From Buddleja alternifolia (lineage: Eukaryota > Streptophyta > Magnoliopsida > Lamiales > Scrophulariaceae): a DNA stretch of 64,000 bases. Where the stretch lies: assembly GCA_019426215.1 (NCBI GenBank), contig CM033401.1, positions 17,241,134 to 17,305,133 on the forward strand, written 5' to 3'. The position numbers and the translations under genes are program-made. The notes under the pieces were generated by a model. The model searched no databases and was not told the DNA's origin. It saw only the letters and a list, made by a program, of their open reading frames with translations. How positions within the stretch are numbered: position 1 is the stretch's first letter; every line of letters starts with the position of its first letter. This document shows, piece by piece, positions 23,683-35,101 of the stretch.

Positions 23683-24348
23683 CGATTATCAACCTCTATT
23701 TGCACAAAAAACGCAGTAGAAACTAAACATAATATAAACGGTGCAACCCAAGACGGGTTAGGCATGCAAGGTACCATCGGGTTTTATAAACTATTCTAAA
23801 GGTTTTAAAGAACCTTACAATCGATTTCTATCGTCAGACGATTGATTTCCATCGTCAGACAATCGATACCACGAAGAAAAATTGGTTTGCAAATTTTCAC
23901 CCCTTGAAGTGGTCGGTTACGCCTTCAATGTTCTCGGGTGGAGATCTTTTTCTCCTCTCGTTCTTTGCCCTTTATCCTTGTTTGAGTCTCTTCCTTAGAA
24001 TAATCCTAGCGTTAAAGACTTAGCTCCACACCTCGAACTGCATAAAGCCTGAATATCTATAGTGGAAAAATAAAGCCTGATATTCAAGCTATTTTGACTA
24101 AGTGGAAGAATAGGGTAGGGGATAGTGTATAGGCCCTAACGTAGTCATTTTGTAGCACTGTCAAAACCTGTAAACACTTTGAAAATATTCTTGTTTCATA
24201 TATCAATAAAAAGGTTTTCATTCTTTATCTATAATTCTACCTAACACAGGAGTTGATAGAGCCTCCAGGATCCTAGTTGCCTATGGGAACTGTTGCTCAC
24301 ATGAAGTGATGATTGTAGAACGTCCTCCAAGGTCGTGATCCTAAATAT
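23683..24348. other. Intergenic region, possible LTR relic
   Basis: TGTTGGGATCG at 22853 and CCTAACA at about 24240, interrupted by the 22882 element, could be the borders of an old solo LTR, but no duplication was found. It contains a roughly 20-bp direct repeat (GATTTCTATCGTCAGAC, about 23821 and 23843). No gene seen. Confidence 0.35.
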
Positions 24349-24629
24349 GTTCCAAGTAGGGGTGGCAAAATGATTTTGGACTCATGGGTCCAACCCAACC
24401 GAATAGATTTTGGGTTGGATTGGGTTCAAGGAAGTTTTTGCGGTAGACTTGGGTTGGGTTCTATTAGGTCCAAAAAAAATTTGGGTCCAACTTGGGTCCT
24501 CATTGGTCCAACTTGGATCCACTATGGGTCCAACTTGGGTCCACTTTGGGTCCTAAATGGGTTCAAATTGGGTTCAACATGTAAAAAGAATTTTTTTAAA
24601 AAACTTATAAATAATTTTAATATCAAATA

Positions 24630-26723
24630 TACATATTTACACACACTACATATATTTTCACACACTGTACATATTTTCACGCACACTACACACTTTTTCG
24701 CACACTACATATATTTTCACACATTTTACACAAACTACACACATTTTCACACACACTACATATATGATTACACACACTACACATATTTTCACACATTTTA
24801 CACACACTACACACATTTTCACACACACTACACATGTTTACACACAATATACATATTTTCACATATTTTACACACACTACACATATTTTCACACATTTTA
24901 CACACACTACACATATTTTCACACACAGATCACATATTTTACAAACACTACACACATTTTTACATACTACACACATTTTCACACACACTACATATATTTT
25001 CATATATTTTACACACACATTTTCACACACACTACACATATTTTCACACATTTTACACACACTACACATATTTTCACACATTTTACACACACTACACATA
25101 TTTTCACACACAGATCACATATTTTGCAAACACTACACACATTTTCACATACTACACAAATTTTCACACACTATACATATATTTTCACGTATTTTACACA
25201 CACTACACATATTTTCACAAACACTACACATATTTTTACACACACTACACATATTTTCACATATTTTACACTCACAACACACATTTTCACACACTACACA
25301 AATTTTCACATACACAATATATATTTTCACACACTACATATATTTTCACACATTTTCACACACACTACATACATTTTACACACTACACATATTTTCACAC
25401 CATCACACATTTTACACATATTTTACACACACTACACATATTTTCACACACATCATATATTTTACACACATTTTCACGCACATATCATATATTTTACACA
25501 TACTATACATATTTTCACACACATATCACATATTTTACACACACTACACACATTTTCACACACTACACATATTTTCACACACAGATCACATATTTTACAC
25601 ACCATCACACATTTTACACACCATCACACATTTTACACACACTACACATATTTTCACACACATCATATATTTTACACACATTTTCATACACATATCATAT
25701 ATTTTACACATACTATACATATTTTCACACACAAATCACATATTTTACACACACTATACACATTTTCACACACTACACATATTTTCACACACAGATCACA
25801 TATTTTACACACCATCACACATTTTACACATACTTTACACACACTACACATATTTTCACACACATTATATATTTTACACACATTTTCTCACACATATCAT
25901 ATATTTTACACACACTATACATATTTCCACACACAGATCACATATTTTACACACACTACACATATTTTCACACACAGATCACATATTTTACACACCATCA
26001 CATATTTTACACACCATCACACATTTTACACACACTACACACATTTTCACACACACTACACATATTTTCACACACATTTTACACACACTACACACATTTT
26101 CACACACTACACATATTTTCACACACATCACACATTTTCACACACTACACGCATTACACATATTTTGCACACACTACACACATTTTACACTACACGTATT
26201 TTACACACACTACACACATTTTCACACACCACATATTTTCACTCACACATTACACATTTTACACATACTACACATATTTACACACATTACACATATTTTC
26301 ACACACACTACACATATTTTCACACACTACACATATTTTCACATACATTACACATATTTTGCACACACTATACATATTTTACACATACTACACATATTTT
26401 ACACACACTACACATATTTTCACACACACTACACATATTTTCACACACACGCACATCACACATTTTACACACACTACACACATTTTCACACACTACACAT
26501 TTTCACACACATCACATATTTTACACATATACACATATTTTACACACATTACACATATTTTCACACACACTACACATATTTTCACACACTACACTCATTT
26601 TCACACACTACACACATTTTCACACACTACACACATTTTCACATACATTACACATATTTTGCACACACTATACACATTTTACACACACTGCACATATTTT
26701 ACACACACACACAACACATTTTA
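24630..26723 (+). repeat. Left tandem array of the giant element
   Basis: Dozens of degenerate copies of a unit close to ACACACTACACATATTTTCAC. Variants insert AGATCACATATTTTAC or CATCACACATTTTAC. Unit lengths are often multiples of three and the unit lacks stop codons on this strand, so three overlapping frames of 656-784 codons stay open. They encode only His/Thr/Tyr/Phe/Ile/Ser repeats and are not credible proteins. Confidence 0.92.
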
Positions 26724-26741
26724 ACGCATTCTAAAATGCGT
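26724..26741. repeat. Central palindrome of the giant element
   Basis: ACGCATT, CTAA, AATGCGT: a 7-bp stem with a 4-base loop at the exact point where the array changes orientation. It would be the apex of the hairpin. Confidence 0.85.
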
Positions 26742-29030
26742 GATGGGTGTGTGAAAATATGTGTTGTGTGTAAAAATATGTGTAATGTGTGTAAAATATG
26801 TGTAGTATATGTAAAATGCATGTAGTTAGTGTGAAAAGATGTGTAGTACGTGTAAAATATGTGTAGTGTATATGAAAATATGTGTAGTGCGTAAAAATGT
26901 GTGTAGTGTGTGAAAATATGTGTAGTGTGTGTGAAAATGTGTGTAGTGTATGAAAATGTGTAGTGTGTGAAAAATGTGTGATGTGTGTGTGAAAATATGT
27001 GTAGTGTGTGTGAAAATGTGTGTAGTGCTTGAAAATGTGCTATGTAGTATGTGAAAATATGTGTAGTGTGTGTGAAAATGTGTGTAGTGCATGAAAATAT
27101 GTGTAGTGCGTGAAAATGTGTGTAGTGCGTGAAAATGTGTGTAGTATGTGAAAAATGTGTGATGTGTGTGTGAAAATATGTGTAGTGTATGTGAAAATAT
27201 GTGTACTGTGTGTAAAATGTATGATGTGTGTGAAGATGTGTGTGAAAATGTGTGTAGTGCGTGAAAATGTGCGATGTTGTATGTGAAAATATGTGTAGTG
27301 TGTGTGAAAATGTGTGTAGTGCATGAAAATGTGTGTAGTGTGTGTGAAAATGTGTGTAGTGCATGAAAATGTGTGTAGTATGTGAAAATATGTGCAGTGT
27401 GTGTGTAAATATGTGTAATGTGTGTAAAATATGTGTATATGTGTAAAATATGTGATGTGTGTGAAAATATGTGTAGTGTGTGAAAATGTGTGTAGTGTGT
27501 AAAATGTGTGATGTGTGTGTGTGAAAATGTGTGTAGTGTGTGTGAAAATATATGTAGTGTGTGTGAAAATACGTGTAGTGTATGTGAAATATGTGTATAT
27601 GTGTAAAATATGTGATGTGTGTGAAAATATATGTAGTGTGTGAAAATGTGTGTAGTATGTGAAAAATGTGTGATGTGTGTGTGTGAAAATATGTGTAGTG
27701 TGTGTAAAAATATGTGTACTGTGTGTAAAATGTATGATGTGTGTGTGAAAATGTGTGTAGTGCATGAAAATGTGTGTAGTGTGTGAAAAATGTGTGATGT
27801 GTGTGTGAAAATGTGTGTAGTGCATGAAAATGTGCGATGTAGTATGTGAAAATATGTGTAGTGTGTGTGAAAATGTGTGAAGTGCATGAAAATGTGTGTA
27901 GTATGTGAAAAATGTGTGATGTGTGTGTGAAAATATGTGTAGTGTGTGTGAAAATGTGTGTAGTGTGTGTGAAAATATGTGTAGTGTGTGTGAAAATGTG
28001 TGTAGTGCGTGAAAATGTGTGTAGTATGTGAAAAATGTGTGATGTGTGTGTGAAAATATGTGTAGTGTGTGTAAAATGTATGATGTGTGTGTGAAAATAT
28101 GTGTAGTGTGTGTCAAAATATGTGTAGTGTCTGTAAAATATGTGATGTGTGTGAAAATATGTGTAGTGTGTGAAAATGTGTAGCGTGTGTGAAAATATGT
28201 GATGTGTGTGTGAAAATGTGATGTGTGTGTGAAAATGTGTGTAGTGTGCATGAAAATGTGTGTAGTGTGTGTGAAAATATGTGGTGTGTGAAAAATATGT
28301 GGTGTGTGTGTGAAAATATGTGTAGTGTGTGAAAATATGTGTAGTGTGTGTAAAATGTGTGATGTGTGTGTGAAAATATGTGTAGTGTATGTGAAAATGT
28401 GTGTAGTGTGTGTGAGAATATGTGTAGTGTGTGTAAAATGTGTGATGTGTGTGTGAAAATATGTGTAGTGTGTGTGAAAATGTGTGTAGTGCGTGAAAAT
28501 GTGTATAGTGCGTGAAAAATATGTGATGTGTGTCTGAAAATGTGTAGTGTGTGAAAATATGTGTAATGTGTGTAAAAATATGTGTAAAGTGTGTTAAATG
28601 TGTGATGTGTATGTGAAAATATGTTTAGTGTGTGTAAAATATGTGTAGTGTGTGTGAAAATATGAGCAGTGTATGTAAAATGTGTGATGTGTGTGTGAAA
28701 ATATGTGTAGTGTGTGTGAAAATGTGTGTAGTGCGTGAAAGTATATGTAATGCGTGTGAAAATATGTGTAGTGCGTGAAAATATGTGTGGTGTGTGAAAA
28801 TATGTGTAGTGTGTGTAAAATATGTGATGTGTGTGTGAAAATATGTGTATTGTGTGAAAATACGTGTAGTGTGTCTCAAAATATGTGTAGAGTGTGTAAA
28901 ATATGTTTTATGTGTGTAAAAAATGTGTTGCGTATGTGTCAAAAATGTTTAGTATGTGTAAAAAGTGTATTGTGTGTGTAAAAAATATATTATGTGTGTA
29001 GAAATTATGTATAAGTGTGTGCTAAACTCT
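26742..29030 (-). repeat. Right tandem array of the giant element, inverted
   Basis: The reverse complement of the left array type (GTGTGTAGTGTGTGAAAATATG-like units), slightly longer than the left array and with its own pattern of local duplications. For example, blocks near 26990-27180 resemble blocks near 27900-28070. Confidence 0.9.
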
Positions 29031-29335
29031 ATGTGACTTGATTCCATTTTGGATTTACTCTGGGTCCTAGTTGGGTCCACTTTGGGTCCTTATATAAAAT
29101 TTAGTTGGACCCAACTCAACCCAACCCAGACCCAACCCATATTGGACCCATGAACCTGGACCCAACCCAGTTAGACCCGACCCACCCATTTGCCACCCCT
29201 AGTTCCAAGCTATGGAAACATGAGAAAAAGGGAAATCATAGTCTCATAGAGGCTTGTTTGTGCAACATTCTTCTTTGGAGAGTATCTTGTTCTGTGAGAA
29301 TTAATCGAGGATTAGTGTATGCATAAAGGGCCATG

Positions 29336-29455
29336 AAAATAAGTTAGTCCACGAGAAAAATTCCTTCGTAATATTTCATCACCCAATCCATCAGAACTCT
29401 CTGTCGTGTAGTTGCAACTCAGAACCAACCATCCACCATACACATCCAAGTTCAT
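29336..29455 (-). pseudogene. F-box-associated domain gene fragment
   Basis: The minus strand reads NLDVYGGWLVLSCNYTTES and onward, matching the middle of F-box gene 1 (NLDVLGGCLVVSCKHKTKR) and gene 2 (HLGVLDGCLILSCYYQIER). Only about 120 bp survive. The small LTR element starting at 29465 lies at the upstream end of the fragment, so further homology would be expected beyond 31817, but I could not find it. It is a relic of a third family member in the same orientation. Confidence 0.7.
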
Positions 29456-29464
29456 GGAATATAT

Positions 29465-29982
29465 TGTTAGGAATCAACGCGCATGAACGAACTTTAAAGT
29501 AAGAATCAAAGCAAGAAAACGAGACAACAAATTTACGTGGTTCGGCATAATTGCCTACGTCCACGGACTAACCAAGACTACATCTTTATTGATTGTATGA
29601 AGAGAGATCCTTTACAAGGGTAGAGAGTGTATTGCCCCGAAAGAAAAACCTCACAAGTGTTTCTCGTGTAGCACAATTTGTATCTGCCACAAATTGATTT
29701 TCCTAATATACACTACACTTTTCCTAGTATAAACTACACTACACACACTTTGCTCTCTACATTTTTTCTCTCAGTTTGGGATGCATGAAGTGAAGGAAAT
29801 TCACTCCTATTTATAGGAGTAATTCTACCTACCAAAACTCCTTTTGGTTTCATCTACCAAACAACCTTTTGGTTTCACCTACCAAACAACTCTTGGTTCC
29901 ACCTACCAAACAACCCTTGGTTCCACCTACCAAAACTCTTCCTTTTGATAATTTGATTTGTCTCCACACTTATATCCCATCA
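29465..29982 (-). repeat. 3' LTR of the small LTR element
   Basis: The partner of 31294..31812. It includes the phrase TTTACGTGGTTCGGCATAAT, common in plant LTRs. At 29821..29940 are several near-copies of an ACCTACCAAAC...CTTTTGGTT unit. Confidence 0.9.
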
Positions 29983-29995
29983 ATCTCCCACTTGG
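29983..29995 (-). other. Polypurine tract of the small LTR element
   Basis: The minus strand reads CCAAGTGGGAGAT next to the 3' LTR, nearly the same as the tract of copia 1. Confidence 0.8.
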
Positions 29996-30368
29996 AGACC
30001 AAACTCAAAGTTGAAGACACAATCCCTTCTTCCCGATCATTCCTTCACTTTTTCCAAGTGAACCTCAATCTAGTCGGTCACATCCCCAAATCCAATGGAG
30101 ATCAAAAACCCGACACATCTCCATGTCTCATCAATCCATCCGTCCCCAGTGCTCCCACTAGATGGACTCACATTTTGAACGATGTTCCCCTTCTTTGAAC
30201 ATCCGCCACTACCCTATTCCTTTTGGTGATCAACCAACTCCTGAATACCGTGACTTATCCATCTTGGTCCAACTGACCCTTGGATATAGGTTACTCCTAA
30301 GATCCGGAACATGTCTCACAACCCCGCAACTTTCGTTGTCATCCTCCCCACAAGAGGATAACCACCTT

Positions 30369-30550
30369 GGTCAACCCGTCTCTCGACATCCTTACACCAA
30401 GGACTTTCCCGCTTTGGTCAACCTGTCTCGCGACACCCTTACACTAAAGACTTTCCACCTTGGTCAACCTGTCTCGCGACACCCTTACACCAAGGACTTT
30501 TTACCTTGGTCAACCTGTCTCGCGACACCCTTACACCAAGGACTTTCCAT
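30369..30550 (+). repeat. Tandem repeat inside the small LTR element
   Basis: About four units of roughly 44-47 bp, each containing TTGGTCAACCTGTCTCGCGA and CCTTACACCAAGGACTTT. A second repeat of the phrase CTCCGCGAATCTGCC follows at about 30720..30815. A 301-codon open frame (30162..31067) spans both, but it has no recognisable domain and runs opposite to the element. Confidence 0.8.
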
Positions 30551-31279
30551 TGACTATCTCGGATCTTCCCACATATCTGCTCCCTGCCAACTGCATGAGC
30601 TATGTCTTGATCCATCCGTCAATACTTTGGTTTTTCAATGGCAACTCGGATCCTCCACATATCTGCATAATGCTCCCACTGCACTAGCTATATCCGATCC
30701 ATCCGCCAACAAAACCCCGGCTCCGCGAATCTGCCTACCCGGCTCCGCGAATCTGCCCCGTCTCCGCGAATCTGCCTACCCAGCTCCGCATCCTGCCCCG
30801 GATCTGCGAATCTGCCAACCCGACTTCGCATCCTACCCCCATGACTTCCGGCTCCACAGTCAACCTTTCTCGGTCTCCTTTCCTGCCTTCATGGTTTATC
30901 CACGTGGTCATGCCTCCGTAACTCTGCCTCCTCCGGTCCCCGGCTTGCTCGTTCTTTCGCCCTCTTGGCAACACGAGTCTGGCCCCTTGACCTCCGGCTA
31001 TACGGATCTGCCCCCGGCACTGCAACTGCTACCACTGGCTTCATGTCTACCTAACCCGGCAACATAAACCTGCCTTCGCTGTTGCGACTCTGCCTCTGCA
31101 TCTGGCACCACGATTGTCAACGTTTTCTCGTTAACGTTCAACGGGATAACCCCCAAAACTTGCAGCATGATCTCCTACAACTCTCAGTCTGCATCTGTCA
31201 CCTTTTCAGGCTTTTTCCCCGACTCTTACTTTACCATCTTCAGACGCCATTGATTCGCCCACGGATCGCTGTAACCCGT

Positions 31280-31291
31280 GCTCTGATACCA
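31280..31291 (-). other. Primer binding site of the small LTR element (initiator tRNA-Met)
   Basis: The minus strand reads TGGTATCAGAGC two bases inside the 5' LTR. Confidence 0.9.
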
Positions 31292-31293
31292 GT

Positions 31294-31812
31294 TGTTAGG
31301 AATCAACGCGCATGAATGAACTTTAAAGTAAGAATCAAAGCAAGAAAACGAGACAACAGATTTACGTGGTTCGGCATAATTGCCTACGTCCACGGACCAA
31401 CCAAGACTACATCTTTATTGATTGTATGAAGAGAGATCCTTTACAAGGGTAGAGAGTGTATTGCCCCAAAAGAAAAAACCTCACAAGTGTTTCCCGTGTA
31501 GCACAATTTGTATCTGCCACAAATTGATTTTCCTAGTATACACTACACTTTTCCTAGTATATACTACACTACACACACTTTGCTCTCTACATTTTTTCTC
31601 TCAGTTTGGGATGCATGAAGTGAAGGAAATTCACTCCTATTTATAGGAGTAATTCTACCTACCAAAACTCCTTTTGGTTTCATCTACCAAACAACCTTTT
31701 GGTTTCACCTACCAAACAACTCTTGGTTCCACCTACCAAACAACCCTTGATTCCACCTACCAAAACTCTTCCTTTTGATAATTTGATTTGTCTCCACACT
31801 TATATCCCATCA
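31294..31812 (-). repeat. 5' LTR of the small LTR element
   Basis: The partner of 29465..29982, ending CCCATCA before the TATAT duplication. Confidence 0.9.
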
Positions 31813-31817
31813 TATAT

Positions 31818-32515
31818 ATATTTTAGAGCCATTAAGTAAATTATTTGAGTTTTGGTTGATTTCTCATAAGCAATTTGGTATAGCATAAAGGAGTTCAGTA
31901 TTGGTTTCCACTGGCTTTGCATAACACCTAAAAGTTTATGAATTTGATCTAATCTTGTGTGGATTCACATTTTATATCTACATATCATACAATTCTCAAA
32001 ATGACTTGTACCTTTTGAGTTTAGGGCCGTCGACAGGTTGGATTGGCGTAAGATTGCTCTTTCAATTCAGATTTGCCATTAAGCTTGTTTTGCCAATTGA
32101 AGATAATATGTTGAGAAACTGTTGACTGGGGAAACAGAAGTCATGCTAGAAAGGCAATATACACAAGCATAGAGAATGCATTCTTGAGCCAAACATAATA
32201 CAATTAGATTTATCCCAAATTCCCATGCTTTGTCTTAAACATAAACCTATCATAAGAAAAGAGTGCTAACTTAAAGGCAGGCAGATGAACAAACAAATCA
32301 GAACACGAATGGGGCGACTCTAGCAACTGCAAATAATATACTTCATCATTATATTCCAGAAATTACACTGTACACCAGATACATAAATGAATCACAATTC
32401 TAATTTCACTCAAATTTCTCTTTGGAGGAGAAGCACCACAAAGCCAACCGATTCCAAGCAGCAGAAGCCTGCAAAGCATAGGAAAGCCTAATCTAAATGC
32501 CCCGTAAATTTAATG
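31818..32515. other. Intergenic stretch
   Basis: Ordinary AT-rich sequence without a credible reading frame. I saw no repeat in it. Confidence 0.4.
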
Positions 32516-32524
32516 GAAATTTAT

Positions 32525-33759
32525 GAAAAATTTAAAGAAATATTATATTTTAAAAAAAAAATCGAAAAATACCACAAATTTGACCGGGATATAGGATATA
32601 CCACAAAACGCCTTGGGCCAAGGCGTGACAGAGAAAGTAGTGGTCACGCCTTGGCCCAAGGTGTGACAGAGAAAGTTGTCAGGTCACGCCTTGGGCCAAG
32701 GCGTGACCTGGTTTATATATATATATATATTTTTTTTTTGTATTTTGTTTATTTTCTTTATTTTTCGCTCATTTTTCTCCTTTTTCGTGCATTTTTGAGT
32801 TTCGACTTGAACATATAAATTGTAGACTTTCATATAGACTTTGTAACCACACAAGAATGGACTCATTCCGATACCCAAGTGAAGAAATATGACAAGTAAA
32901 AAAGGACACATTAGAACAATTTTTTAAAGAAAATAATAACGTTGTCTATGTTTCCGGCTCATTTTTCTCCCTTTTTCGTTCATTTTTGAGTTTTGACTTG
33001 AACATATAAATTATAGATTTTCATATAAACTTTGTAACCACACAAGAATAGACTCATTACGATACCTGAGTGAAGGAATATAACAAGTAAAAAAGAACAC
33101 ACATATACGGATTTTTCGGAAAAAAATATTTTTTGTCGTCTTCGGGATGGTTTTTCGAAGTTTTTTGTACATTTTCTTTGACTCATGTTGTATTTTTTCG
33201 CAAAAATCCGTTCCGTTTTAACATCATGTATTTTTTCACTCGGATATCGAAATGAATCAATTCTTATACCGTTACAAACATTGTGAGTCAATCTACATTT
33301 TTTCTGTTGAAGTCGAAGCCTGAAAATGTACAAAAAACTTCGAAAAATCATCCCGAAAACGACAAAAAAATATTTTTTTCCAAAAAATTCGTATATGTGT
33401 GTTCTTTTTTACTTGTCATATTCCTTCACTCAGGTATCGGAATGAGTCCATTCTTGTGTGGTTACAAAGTTTATATGAAAATCTACAATTTATATGTTCA
33501 AGTCAAAACTCAAAAATGAACGAAAAAGGGAGAAAAATGAGCCGGAAACATAAACAACGTTATTATTTTCTTTAAAAAATTGTTCTAATGTGTCCTTTTT
33601 TACATGTCATATTTCTTCACTCGGGTATCGGAATGAGTCCATTCTTGTGTGGTTACAAAGTCTATATGAAAGTCTACAATTTATATGTTCAAGTCAAAAC
33701 TAAAAAATACACGAAAAAAGGAGAAAAATGAGCGAGAAATAAGAAAAATAAAAAAAATA

Positions 33760-33798
<39 letters not shown>

Positions 33799-33989
33799 AG
33801 GTCACGCCTTGGCCCAAGGCGTGACCTGACAACTTTCTCTGTCACGCCTTGGGCCAAGGCGTGACCACCACTTTTTGCAGTGGTCACGCCTTGGCCCAAG
33901 GCGTTTTGTGGTATATCCTATATCCCGATCAAATTTGTGGTATTTTTCGAATTTTTTTTTTTAAAATATAATATTTCTTTAAATTTTTC
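32525..33989. mobile_element. Mutator-type fold-back element with palindromic 20-24-mers
   Basis: The ends GAAAAATTTAAAGAAATATT and their reverse complement are flanked by exact 9-bp copies of GAAATTTAT (32516..32524; 33990..33998). Almost the whole 1465 bp is an inverted repeat with about 700-bp arms. Each arm holds three copies of a palindrome around CACGCCTTGGSCCAAGGCGTG: about 32608, 32644 and 32684 on the left, 33801, 33841 and 33883 on the right. Inner parts also contain a roughly 230-bp tandem duplication with AACATATAAATT..AGA and TTTGTAACCACACAAGAAT, present in both arms. No transposase was found. An (AT)n run lies near 33765. Confidence 0.9.
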
Positions 33990-34142
33990 GAAATTTATGC
34001 ACTCGTAACCATGGATATCTGCGCACACGTACAAGCCAAAAGATAATTACATTTATAAAAATGTCGTCAACTAGATGTGGAATTATTACATAATGAAATA
34101 GCTATGAACATTTAAAGGGAGACCTAATAAAGCTTCATTTTC

Positions 34143-35101
34143 TGTTGGATAAAAATGAGTTTTTAACAAAGTGTGGTTCCACCACTTTTGTGTACGAAAT
34201 TCGAATACCGTAAGTATCCGGGATACAAAAGTTAATTGTATAATCATACTCTACGTTCCGAGTAGATGAGATTAGCATTTCGAATTTCTCAAATCGGACT
34301 TGTAACGAATGAGAAATTAAGTGTTAAAGTGAGGTGTTTGAACTTGTGTATCCCACATTGGATATACAACACCAATTAAATGAGTTTATAAGTCCTTACC
34401 TCAAGGTAAAGGGTTGGCCCTTTGGGTCATCCACTTTGGGCCTTTGTGTGAAAGGGGGAGGAGCTATGCAATTGTGTTTAGGCCCAATTTCTTAGCTCCT
34501 CACTCTGGCGGTCCGGTGGACCGGACCTCGGGTCGGGTCGTGGGTAGTGGGCCTTGGGCTTGTGGATTGAGGTTTGTGGTGTGTTGTGGGCTTGGGCTTG
34601 GGCTCCTATATGCTGGCCACATTTTTTTTTAATTCGAATTAAATTTAATTTAGTCTTCTAGAAGGACTATTGACTGCAGTCAATAGTCCAACAGCCATTT
34701 TCTTCCATAACAGCTGATTTAATTTGCTGTTACAGAAAATGGTAAAGGCAGAATTAAATTTCTGATTTAATTCTATCAGATTTCTGCAGCTATAAAAGGG
34801 GCTCCTCCACATTCAGTTTTTTCACACCAACTCAAACACATTCTCTCTAGTGTTCTTGAGTTCATATCATCCTCATATATATTTCTTGAGATTTCAGCAG
34901 TTTAGTAAAGTTCGTTGGTTTCTGAAATTAAAGTGGTTTAATTTTCAGAAACGTTTTCGTTGTAGCTTGGGACACGTTTTGTCAAGCCGGTACCACCTAT
35001 AGCCGGGGCAATTTCGTGTTAAGGAAAGAGTTAACTCTCGCCTCGAAAAACACATCATTGTTCATTGCATTTTCAGATTCTTCGTTAAGATTTGTTCAAC
35101 A
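34143..35101 (+). repeat. 5' LTR of copia 2
   Basis: It starts TGTTGGATAAAAATGAG and ends TTGTTCAACA. Compared with the 3' LTR it lacks about 110 bp between CCTATAT and GCTGGCCAC (near 34605) and has a much shorter GGGC-rich tract. Confidence 0.93.
34791..34800 (+). promoter_or_regulatory. LTR promoter TATA box of copia 2
   Basis: TATAAAAGGG, followed by a pyrimidine-rich leader (TTTTTTCACACC, ACATTCTCTCTAG), is a well-formed plant core promoter. The same motif is kept in the 3' LTR at about 46650. Confidence 0.7.

Larger units (their letters stand above)
24357..29201. mobile_element. Giant hAT-type fold-back element made of inverted tandem arrays
   Basis: Perfect 13-bp terminal inverted repeats TAGGGGTGGCAAA / TTTGCCACCCCTA are flanked by an exact 8-bp duplication GTTCCAAG (24349..24356 and 29202..29209), the hAT signature. 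Sub-terminal zones (24370..24560 and 29030..29190) are repeats of GGGTCCAA and its complement. Between them, 24630..26723 is a tandem array of roughly 15-21-bp ACACACTACACATATTTTCAC-like units, and 26742..29030 is the same array in reverse orientation. The whole 4845-bp element is thus an imperfect hairpin about 2.4 kb per arm. No transposase is present. Long reading frames inside are by-products of the repeats. Confidence 0.93.
29465..31812 (-). mobile_element. Small non-autonomous LTR element (TRIM/SMART-like)
   Basis: Two LTRs of 518 and 519 bp (29465..29982; 31294..31812) differ at few positions and start TGTTAGGAATC, ending CCCATCA on the plus strand. The flanking duplication is TATAT (29460..29464; 31813..31817). 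On the minus strand a tRNA-Met primer site follows the right LTR and a purine tract precedes the left LTR. The internal 1.3 kb has no gag or pol. The near-identical LTRs imply a fairly recent insertion. Confidence 0.92.

Noticed and set aside
24370..28942. Very long His/Thr/Tyr/Phe and Cys/Val/Met-rich open frames on both strands
   Set aside because: They are explained by stop-free tandem units that are multiples of three and occur in several frames at once. No domain or start context supports a protein.
24630..29030. CRISPR-like or centromere/telomere array
   Set aside because: Units are degenerate and lack unique spacers, the array is inverted at a central palindrome, and hAT ends with a target duplication bound it. 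The motif is not the plant telomere repeat.
30162..31067. 301-codon open frame as a gene
   Set aside because: It lies antisense inside a small LTR element, is made largely of tandem repeats and shows no domain.
33283..33519. Similar 60-120-codon frames in both arms of the 32525 element
   Set aside because: They are mirrored by the inverted repeat, with no start context or domain.
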